Both the position numbers and the translations under genes were made by a program. Below are positions 38,060 to 44,035 of a stretch of DNA of 64,000 bases, piece by piece (the first letter of the stretch is position 1; every line of letters starts with the position of its first letter). The stretch lies in the IMG/VR virus record IMGVR_UViG_3300017990_000015, positions 1-64,000 of that record; one strand, written 5' to 3'. The notes under the pieces are model-generated. The model made no database searches. It had not been told where the DNA came from and worked only from the letters and a program-made list of their open reading frames with translations. This stretch comes from a virus.

Positions 38060-39001
38060 TTACACGCTCGCGTGATTCTCGACGTTGTTGTTCCGGCGAG
38101 CGTGACCGCCGCGAGTCCGGCCAGTGTTGGCCGACCGGGAGGATCCCGGGAGGCGCTTCATAAGGTGCTTGCGGACATTCTTGAACTCGGCGCCGATCAT
38201 GCCGAGCTTGATCATCCACTGGCGAAAATCGAATTTCGCGGTTTCGGGATTGAAAGCGCGCTGCTCAACCGAGGCGCCGCGGCCGTTGCGACCCTTGGCG
38301 ACGACTGCGAGAGCGAGCACGACGTAGGAGCGGATTTCGCCGGCGTGCATGGTCGAGTTGAAGCAACGAAATTCGATGGTGCCGTGCGACCCATAAAAAA
38401 GGTTGTGCAGGTTGATCGCGTGATACCGGCTCGAGTCATACTTGCGATAGGTGCGCGACTCATAGTTGCTCTCGCCGTACCAAGCGGCCGCGAGCTTGTT
38501 CATGGTCTTAGGCTTGGACCGGAGGATCCGGGGGATCACGTCGCGGTTTGCAGACGCGGCCCAAGTGCGAGCACCGTTGGTGCCGTAGGTGCGACCCTCA
38601 ATGTCGAGCGCCTTGACAATGATCCGTTCCTGCCGATTCCAAGTCTTGACCACGTTGACGATCTGCTTGGCGGTCATGTCGCGAGCGCCGACGTGCACGT
38701 GAATACCGGCCGAGGAGTGCTTGCGGCAACCGGCGCGACGCATGGCCCGCACGACCTCTTGCAGGGTTTCCATGTCGTCGTACTTGAGGACCGGAGTCAC
38801 GAGCTCGCCGCCGACACCGGCGACCGACCCGTCGGAGACGACTTTCCACTTGCGACCGTCGGGAGCAACGACGGTGCGGTCGAAGATCCGACCGCCGACA
38901 ACGGAGTGCACCGCGCGAGCGGCGCGTTCCTGGGTGCAACCTACGAATTCAATTTCGACGCCGAAGGTCTGAGACTTCAGGGTTTCGATATTAGCGGTCA
39001 T
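38060..39001 (-). CDS. GS-like amidoligase
   Basis: 313 residues, ATG at 39001 with GGAGGATACC ahead. Amidoligase-family (PF12224-type) motifs are in order: FGVEIEF (acidic pair binding metal), DGSVAGVGGELVTPVL, a SSAGIHVHVGARD His-x-His motif and TIEFRCFNSTMHAGEI near residue 225. The C-terminal 30 residues are basic, Ser/Asn-rich. The family joins carboxyl and amino groups with ATP to make gamma-glutamyl or peptide bonds. Two cyclotransferase-like genes follow, the typical partner in this family's genome neighbourhoods. Confidence 0.85.
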   Translation of the reverse strand: MTANIETLKSQTFGVEIEFVGCTQERAARAVHSVVGGRIFDRTVVAPDGRKWKVVSDGSVAGVGGELVTPVLKYDDMETLQEVVRAMRRAGCRKHSSAGIHVHVGARDMTAKQIVNVVKTWNRQERIIVKALDIEGRTYGTNGARTWAASANRDVIPRILRSKPKTMNKLAAAWYGESNYESRTYRKYDSSRYHAINLHNLFYGSHGTIEFRCFNSTMHAGEIRSYVVLALAVVAKGRNGRGASVEQRAFNPETAKFDFRQWMIKLGMIGAEFKNVRKHLMKRLPGSSRSANTGRTRGGHARRNNNVENHASV

Positions 39002-39575
39002 GGTATCCTCCAAAAGGTTTCCTTGTCCGCGACAAGGTCAAAAGGGTTTCAATCTCTCAACTCTCAAAAGGAGCGCGCCGAGGTACGACCTCGCGGCGAC
39101 CGCCTCGCGGTGCGCGCCCATGTGGCCGACTCTCGCCGGCCGTCTCTCTTTTTTACTCGTGCCCCATGCTTGTCATGTGGCCGTTTCGTCGCCCGGGTCT
39201 CGGAGGCATTGTCGGCTCCTCCTTGCTTCGCCCGTCTACCCGTGCCCCGTAGGGTCACACTAGCTTTTGTTGGTCTCGGTGTTTCCTGCTAGCTCCGGGA
39301 GGGTTGCCCCGGTGGGACTGTTTCCGGCCGTCCCTGCTTCGCTTCGCCGTTCCTTTGTCAATGAGCAACTATTAGTATGTTACTGCAAACCGCGTGCCAA
39401 CTCCTGAACTCTTATGTTTCAGCGAGTTAGCCCGTGACGCGGTGCAGAAACGGTGTGTAAAAAGTACATTTTTCATAGTGTGCTTTTGAACATTTTTGCG
39501 AGGTAGGGGATCCAGGGCAAGAACTGTGCCGTTGCACAGTTTCGGGCTTGTCTTGGTCTCCGGCCTCATGTTTAC
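39002..39575 (-). other. Long transcribed leader between promoter and amidoligase
   Basis: About 570 bases without a convincing long gene. It contains: a 45%-GC part (39360-39575) with AACTGTGC-AACG-GCACAGTT hairpin; a possible 18-codon ORF at 39153-39209; a three-stem structure at 39073-39117 (GCGCGC closing stem, ACCGC/GCGGT, CGAGGT/ACCTCG); and a CCTTGTC/GACAAGG hairpin just ahead of the amidoligase ribosome site. The length suggests leader-based control. Confidence 0.55.
39153..39209 (-). CDS. Possible 18-residue leader peptide
   Basis: ATG at 39209, seven bases after a strong AAGGAGGAG site, TAA at 39153, encoding a Pro/Arg/Gly/His-rich 18-residue peptide. The near-perfect ribosome site in an otherwise non-coding leader is the only evidence. 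It could act as a regulatory leader peptide or be chance. Confidence 0.3.
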   Translation of the reverse strand: MPPRPGRRNGHMTSMGHE

Positions 39576-39604
39576 AGTATACGGCACCGTTTCGCGTATT
39601 GCAA
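39576..39604 (-). promoter_or_regulatory. Sigma70-like promoter for the accessory operon
   Basis: TTGCAA at 39604-39599, exactly 17 bases, then TATACT at 39581-39576; start expected near 39569. It lies in the low-GC part of the non-coding region and points at the amidoligase operon. It is the best promoter match I see in the window. Confidence 0.7.
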
Positions 39605-40294
39605 CAACTATTTTCGCCGGTACGTTTTCCACTTACGGAACGCATACTTGCAAGCGGCCAACCCCTTGACCGAAAACGAGTTTTCGCTCACCCTCTTGTA
39701 AGTGCCTCGTTTTGTTTGGGAAATTCGCGCGAGGCGATTGCGGGCCCTGTGCGGCCTCCGGCCTGGGATCCGGGGTGTCGGGTCGTGTCCGGCCCGGCAA
39801 GCGTAGGAGACGCGGAGAGACGTCTCGAGGCGCCTATTCTGGCGCGCCCGGTCTCCCGGGATCCGGGGCCCTGCCTGGCACGGGGTTTGCGCCCGGATCT
39901 CGGCCCGTCCTGTGAGGCGCCACAGAGCACCACACAACGAGCACCCGCGATCCGGGCCCGAAAAAACCCGAAAAAAGATCCGTCGGCCTCGAGCTCGACC
40001 CGAGATCAGGGATCCGGCCGGTGGATCTCGGTGGGTGCCGGTGGGTGCCGGTGGGTGCCGGTGGGAGTCCGGCCCGGCCGGGAGGTCGGCCTCGAGGTCG
40101 CCGGCGCCCGGCTGGATCGGCCCGGGGCCCGGTGGGAGTCCGGCCGGGTGCCCGGCTGGATCCCTCCCGGCCGGGAGGTCGATCCCGTCGCCACGGGATC
40201 GGTGTTCCGGGTCTCGCGATCCGGTCGCGAGCTCGAGCTCGGTTTTTCGATTCGGAGGTCTCGCCCGATCCCGACAATCAAGTCGGCCGGACGA
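39605..40294. other. Non-coding region with repeats and palindromes
   Basis: No credible gene on either strand: the open frames here have shadow composition and no ribosome sites. Contents: CGAAAAC-TC-GTTTTCG inverted repeat near 39680, GATCCCGT/ACGGGATC stem with 4-base loop (40182-40201), CTCGCGA/TCGCGAG stem near 40215, many CCGGCCGGG palindromes, 10-base tandem repeats at 40031-40066, and TTTTTTC runs near 39960-39975 that could end the late transcript. Confidence 0.55.
40031..40066. repeat. Tandem GTGGGTGCCG repeats
   Basis: Three exact 10-base units followed by a diverged fourth (GTGGGAGTCC). The fourth unit's sequence GGTGGGAGTCCGGCC is repeated again at 40131-40145, with CCGGCCGGGAGGTCG also occurring twice nearby. 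They resemble iterons or a packaging/partition site rather than coding repeats. Confidence 0.75.
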
Positions 40295-40675
40295 TCACCG
40301 GAGTCGGAGAGTCGCGAGGGTCTCGCGGAGCACGTGCACCTCGCGCGTCGCTTTCGCGATCCCGATCTTGAATTTCTGGAACTCCGCGCTCGCTTCGATC
40401 CGCGCCTTGATTTTCCACTCGGACAGTTTCGGATCCTTGTCGAGCTCGGCCTTGACTGCAACGCCGCGGAACGATCGATACTCGGCGTCGACGAGCACGA
40501 GTCGCGACTCGGCCTCGCCGAGGAGATTGCCGACCCGGAGGAGCTCCTCGAGGAGCATGTCGCCGGCAAGATCCCGGAGTCGTTTCGGCGTGAGCTTGTA
40601 TTCGACCTCGTCGATCTTGACGTCGACGAGAGGTGAGTTGTCGATCACTTCGGGTTCGCGTCGTGTCTTGCTCAT
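40295..40675 (-). CDS. Hypothetical protein at the end of the late operon
   Basis: 126 residues, ATG at 40675. Helices with MLLEELLRVGNLLGEAESRLVLV and a basic centre (SEWKIKARIEASAEFQKFKIGI). No motif recognised. It is the last gene before the non-coding region. Confidence 0.65.
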   Translation of the reverse strand: MSKTRREPEVIDNSPLVDVKIDEVEYKLTPKRLRDLAGDMLLEELLRVGNLLGEAESRLVLVDAEYRSFRGVAVKAELDKDPKLSEWKIKARIEASAEFQKFKIGIAKATREVHVLRETLATLRLR

Positions 40676-40998
40676 GCCTGCCCCCTTGCTTGCCAGCCGC
40701 GGAGACTCTCCTCGAGCAACTCGAGGAATGCCTCCTCGCCGGCGATTGGTTTTCCAATCCGTCGGCCGTTGCCGTTGCTCACCTCGACAATGTGCGACGC
40801 CGGCGATTGTCCGGCGAGCTCAAGGTGCGATCGGAACGCGCGGCAATGGTCTCGCCACGAGCACGGCACCCGATCGATTTCGGTTTCGCCGACCGGGTCG
40901 CCGTCGCAAGCGATCTCGACTTTCTCATAGTAACCGACGCACGGTGGGATCTCGATCGAGGTCGGCGTCGATTTAGGTTTCCGCCTTTGCTTTCCCAT
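40672..40998 (-). CDS. Hypothetical protein
   Basis: 108 residues, ATG at 40998 behind GGAGGAACACTC. A Lys/Pro/Thr-rich N-terminus precedes VEIACDGDPVGETEIDRVPCSW with two cysteines, then a polar part and an acidic helix. Overlaps both neighbours. Unrecognised. Confidence 0.65.
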   Translation of the reverse strand: MGKQRRKPKSTPTSIEIPPCVGYYEKVEIACDGDPVGETEIDRVPCSWRDHCRAFRSHLELAGQSPASHIVEVSNGNGRRIGKPIAGEEAFLELLEESLRGWQARGQA

Positions 40999-41353
40999 TG
41001 AGTGTTCCTCCCTTGATCTTTTCCCGGATCTTTTTCAGCCGCTCGATCTGTTTGTCAATGTCGCATAGGACACGCCGCGATTGTGAATCGTGTTTGTGTA
41101 GCCGTTGAGCTCTCGTTTTTTCTTTCACGACGATCCCCGGCTTGTTGTAGACCTCGGGGAACTCCCCGGTGTTGTCCTCTACTACGGGCTCGCTGTCAAG
41201 GGATTCGATCTCCTCGCAGTCGGCGAGGAGAATCTCAACAGGAGTGACTTGATTCTCGCGTGCAACCTCGACGTCGGTTGCCTCCCCGTTTCCCCCCTCT
41301 TTTTTGGTTTCGACTTGCACTTTCTTTTTTCTGAAACGCGAGAACGGCCACAT
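40973..41353 (-). CDS. Hypothetical charged protein
   Basis: 126 residues with the ATG at 41353 (GGGGAGGTCTC upstream, opening MWPFSRFRKKK). A GTG at 41380 overlapping the previous stop is an alternative start adding nine residues. The Trp/Phe/Lys lead is followed by acidic, disordered sequence and a C-terminal basic coiled coil. Unknown. Confidence 0.6.
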   Translation of the reverse strand: MWPFSRFRKKKVQVETKKEGGNGEATDVEVARENQVTPVEILLADCEEIESLDSEPVVEDNTGEFPEVYNKPGIVVKEKTRAQRLHKHDSQSRRVLCDIDKQIERLKKIREKIKGGTLNGKAKAET

Positions 41354-41376
41354 GGGAGAGACCTCCCCGATCGGTT

Positions 41377-41598
41377 TCACTCGACCTCGAGATCGAGTGC
41401 GTCCGCAAGTGCCGCGACGGTGTCGTTGAGCTCACGCGAAAGCGCCTGATATTTCTCGACGTACTTTTCTGACTTTCGCTCGAGTCGATCGTATAGCTGC
41501 GACACTTGCCGATCTTTTTTCAACGCAAACCAGATCGCGAGCGCCGCGACAAATGCGAACCCGCCCTGCTTTGCGATCTCGATCAAGACTGTTTCCAT
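41377..41598 (-). CDS. Small membrane protein of the lysis region
   Basis: 73 residues, ATG at 41598. Residues 11-26 (GGFAFVAALAIWFALKK) are one transmembrane helix followed by a coiled coil of Arg/Glu/Leu/Asp. The layout fits a small holin-like, antiholin or inner-membrane spanin-type component; no family call is possible. Confidence 0.6.
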   Translation of the reverse strand: METVLIEIAKQGGFAFVAALAIWFALKKDRQVSQLYDRLERKSEKYVEKYQALSRELNDTVAALADALDLEVE

Positions 41599-41619
41599 TG
41601 GAGTGCATCCCGCCTCGTT

Positions 41620-42054
41620 TCAGTTGGCCGCTTTGACTAACTGCGCGCCTCCGTATATCGCGCCAACGGTGACCAAAACGCCGAGACCGAAATAGATCCA
41701 ACCTGACTTATACCACGGCTCCGGCTTGGTCGCCTCCTCCAGTTTCCTAGTATACAACGCCTCGAGGTCGGCGCGCAATTTGCGCTCGATCTCGAGCGTG
41801 CCGTCGACGGTCTTGACCCGTTGCTCGGCTTTGAGCATCCGGGTGAATCGACCCTCGAGCACAAGGAGACCCGAGTGAGGTGCGGGCTTGCCTTTGAGGA
41901 GAGGTGTCACGTCGGCCGGCTTGTCGGCCGGGTCGAGAGACACTGTCTCCGCACCGGTGTCGTCGGAGACACCGGCCGGGGGATCTGCTAACACGGCCGG
42001 AGCGACTGACAAGAAAGCAACGAGAAAAGCGACAACCGCGGATCGGAATCTCAT
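41620..42054 (-). CDS. Secreted/membrane protein of the lysis region
   Basis: 144 residues, ATG at 42054 behind CGGAGGTCGAC. A Sec signal peptide (residues 1-23, AFLSVAPAVLA cleavage-like), a linker (GVSDDTGAETVSLDPADK) whose DNA resembles the palindromic element, a periplasmic coiled coil (about 75-115) and a C-terminal transmembrane helix (WIYFGLGVLVTVGAIYGGA). A periplasmic coiled coil anchored at one end resembles spanins. Confidence 0.6.
   Translation of the reverse strand: MRFRSAVVAFLVAFLSVAPAVLADPPAGVSDDTGAETVSLDPADKPADVTPLLKGKPAPHSGLLVLEGRFTRMLKAEQRVKTVDGTLEIERKLRADLEALYTRKLEEATKPEPWYKSGWIYFGLGVLVTVGAIYGGAQLVKAAN
41937..41973 (-). repeat. Diverged third copy of the palindromic element
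   Basis: GAGACACTGTCTCC then ACCGGTGTC and GACACC line up with the elements at 25348 and 27776 (about 29 of 37 bases). As in the initiator gene it lies in a linker and is read in the same frame (Gly-Val-x-x-Asp-Thr-Gly-x-Glu-Thr-Val-Ser). Confidence 0.5.
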
Positions 42055-42356
42055 GTCGACCTCCGGTTTGCGAACTCGGCGAGGCGACGCAAGCGTTCCT
42101 CCTCGTCGGTGATCGCCTTGATCGTCTCGAGCTCCTCCTCGCGCTTTTTCATTTCCGCGGTGTGTTCCTCGTGTGCCTTGTCGGCCGCGTCGTGCAATTT
42201 CTTTGCTCCGTCTTTCGCGGCCTGCAAGATTTTCGGTTTCTCACCGTTGCTCGGAAACAGTTTCGCGAGCAAGACGAGGATCACCGCGAGCACGAGGAGG
42301 ATCCACAATCCCCATTTCTTGAACCAGTCGCCGGCCGTGTTGGCTTTCGGGGTCAA
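42051..42356 (-). CDS. Membrane-anchored coiled-coil protein, spanin-like
   Basis: 101 residues from a TTG at 42356 (GGGGAACAAGAG before it; overlaps the upstream stop as TTGA). Residues 16-34 (LWILLVLAVILVLLAKLF) are a transmembrane anchor; the rest is a Lys/Glu/Ala coiled coil, the layout of inner-membrane i-spanins. Together with the exported neighbour it could form a two-component spanin. Confidence 0.6.
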   Translation of the reverse strand: MTPKANTAGDWFKKWGLWILLVLAVILVLLAKLFPSNGEKPKILQAAKDGAKKLHDAADKAHEEHTAEMKKREEELETIKAITDEEERLRRLAEFANRRST

Positions 42357-42835
42357 CTCTTGTTCCCCTTAGTGAGGAGCAAGTGCAACCCCGGCGACGC
42401 AACCCCGGCGACTATTCCGGCGACGATCGAAAACAGGATCGACTTGCCCGTCGCAAACGTGGAAAAGAAACCACCGAGCGCCCCGAGTGCGACTGCGAGA
42501 TAGGGTTTGATCCATTTGATCCCCTTGTCCTCGAGTAGCTTGTCGAGAGGTTTGAAACGTAGCAATAGGAGCAACACGCCGATCACCGCGGCCATGCCGC
42601 CAATCCAACCGAGGGTTTCCCAATCCTCGATCGCTTTCTTGATCGCCTCCTTGATCTGATCGGTCGTGACCTCCTCGGCGCCGGTGTCGGTGACAACGCC
42701 GGCGTCGGGTGTGCCCGCGTCGACGGCCGGTTGATCGGCCGGTTGCGAGAGCGCCGCTCCCGCGTACAGAGTGAGAGTCACCGCGGCAACCGATGCCACG
42801 ATGAACGCAACGATGCCTCTTGCTTTCCGTCGCAT
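42353..42835 (-). CDS. Multi-pass membrane protein, holin candidate
   Basis: 160 residues, ATG at 42835 behind GAGGAGGTC. A cleavable-looking signal (residues 1-31) and an acidic Pro/Ala/Asp linker are followed by three hydrophobic helices (WIGGMAAVIGVLLLLL; YLAVALGALGGFF; SIVAGIVAGVASPG). It directly follows the endolysin gene, the usual holin location, but an exported N-terminal linker is atypical for holins. Confidence 0.6.
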   Translation of the reverse strand: MRRKARGIVAFIVASVAAVTLTLYAGAALSQPADQPAVDAGTPDAGVVTDTGAEEVTTDQIKEAIKKAIEDWETLGWIGGMAAVIGVLLLLLRFKPLDKLLEDKGIKWIKPYLAVALGALGGFFSTFATGKSILFSIVAGIVAGVASPGLHLLLTKGNKS

Positions 42836-42858
42836 GACCTCCTCCTTTCGTTTGGGTA

Positions 42859-43542
42859 TCAGTACCCGGTCACATATTGAAAGTGCATCGGATCTTTATA
42901 TCGCCAACGACCGCCCCACTCGAAACCGAAACGCTCGAAAGCCTCGACGATCCCCGAGTCGAGATCGCCGCGCGTTCCGACGGCGTTGGTTGCCCAATTC
43001 ACGTCGACCGCGATCCCCCATGAGTGAGTCGAGAGACCTCTCGAGGAATCGTGCATCTTGTGTCGAGGTGCCCACGTGCCGAACTGTCGGATCTCACCGT
43101 CGAGACCCTTGTGCTTGATCTCCTCGAGCACTTTCTCGAGCACCGGCACAAGGTCGCGGTGAAAGCATTGCACTCCGACGACCGGGAATTCGTGCCGCAC
43201 GATATTTTCGGGAAAGTCGTTTGTGATCTCGACCCACCCGGCGCCGGCCTCCTTGAACTCGATCTCGCAGAACTTCGCCTCGAGCTCCTTGAGTCCATTC
43301 GGCACCGGCACAAGGATCTCGCGCTCACGTTTCGACCACGCGACAACCGCGGCATTGATCGCTTGCTCGGTTGTCTTGTCAATGATCCCGTCGACGAAAA
43401 AGCGTTCCTGAAATGCGAGCACGGCCTCCCGGGTGCGTCGGCCGAAATCACCGTCGATCGGCGCATGGTACAACCCGAGCACCTTGAGGTTCTCTTGCAC
43501 CTCGCGGACGGCCTCGCCCTTGCTCCCGGTCTTGAGTGCCAT
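42859..43542 (-). CDS. Endolysin: peptidoglycan-binding domain plus M15C (VanY/L-Ala-D-Glu-type) peptidase
   Basis: 227 residues, ATG at 43542. Residues 1-65 are a PG_binding_1 domain (GEAVREVQENLKVLGLYHAPIDG, FGRRTREAVLAFQ). From about 95 the peptidase shows HSWGIAVDVNWA (zinc His and Asp) and a final KDPMHFQY (zinc His), the M15 SxHxxGxAxD / HxH arrangement. It cuts a peptide bond of host peptidoglycan at lysis. It lacks a signal peptide, so release needs a holin. Confidence 0.92.
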   Translation of the reverse strand: MALKTGSKGEAVREVQENLKVLGLYHAPIDGDFGRRTREAVLAFQERFFVDGIIDKTTEQAINAAVVAWSKREREILVPVPNGLKELEAKFCEIEFKEAGAGWVEITNDFPENIVRHEFPVVGVQCFHRDLVPVLEKVLEEIKHKGLDGEIRQFGTWAPRHKMHDSSRGLSTHSWGIAVDVNWATNAVGTRGDLDSGIVEAFERFGFEWGGRWRYKDPMHFQYVTGY

Positions 43543-43555
43543 GATCGAAACCTCC

Positions 43556-43984
43556 TCAGTCGGCCGGAGTATCCGCGGCCGGGGAATCCTCCTCGGTCGA
43601 GTCGAGCACGTTGCCCTCGCCGTCGGTCACCTCGACCTTGTCCGCTCCCATCTTTTCCTTGAGCCCGGCGAGGTCGACCGGCTTGTCGTCGGCCGGAGGA
43701 TCTTCGGTCGGAGGTGTCGGCTTGACCGAGCCTCTCCTCGCGTTCTCGGCCATGATCAGGATGTTGACATACGCCGTGCGTTGCCCGACCAATTGCTTGA
43801 GCTTGTCGGTGAGTTGCTCGACTTCCCGTTGCGCGAGTCGCAACCGCTGATCGGTTTGGGTGAGCTCGCCGGTGATCTTGCGAAACTGATTCAAGGCGTC
43901 GCCCTCGAGCCCGGCCGGCGCCGGAATCTTTCCGTCGAGCAAGTTGCTCATGTACTCATTGACCTGTTTTTCTGTCATTGGCAT
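43556..43984 (-). CDS. Hypothetical protein
   Basis: 142 residues, ATG at 43984 (GGAGGAGAGACCA). Coiled coil at residues 35-75 (ITGELTQTDQRLRLAQREVEQ in part), then a Pro/Asp/Thr-rich acidic tail. Placed between the fibre gene and the endolysin. Possibly a fibre-assembly or lysis accessory; unrecognised. Confidence 0.65.
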   Translation of the reverse strand: MPMTEKQVNEYMSNLLDGKIPAPAGLEGDALNQFRKITGELTQTDQRLRLAQREVEQLTDKLKQLVGQRTAYVNILIMAENARRGSVKPTPPTEDPPADDKPVDLAGLKEKMGADKVEVTDGEGNVLDSTEEDSPAADTPAD

Positions 43985-44035
43985 TGGTCTCTCCTCCTTG
44001 TGCCGCCGTTATCGCGGCCAATTGGAAAAAGTGTT

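Noticed and set aside
39608-39937. A 109-codon minus-strand frame ending in a Lys/Arg-rich peptide
   Set aside because: No start with a ribosome site near the plausible part and shadow-like N-terminal half; left as non-coding.
40031-40066. CRISPR-like repeats
   Set aside because: Units are 10 bases in direct tandem with no spacers.
39548-40636. A 362-codon plus-strand frame over the non-coding region
   Set aside because: Its second half is the exact antisense of the gene at 40295-40675; the first half is repeat-derived Arg/Gly/Pro sequence.
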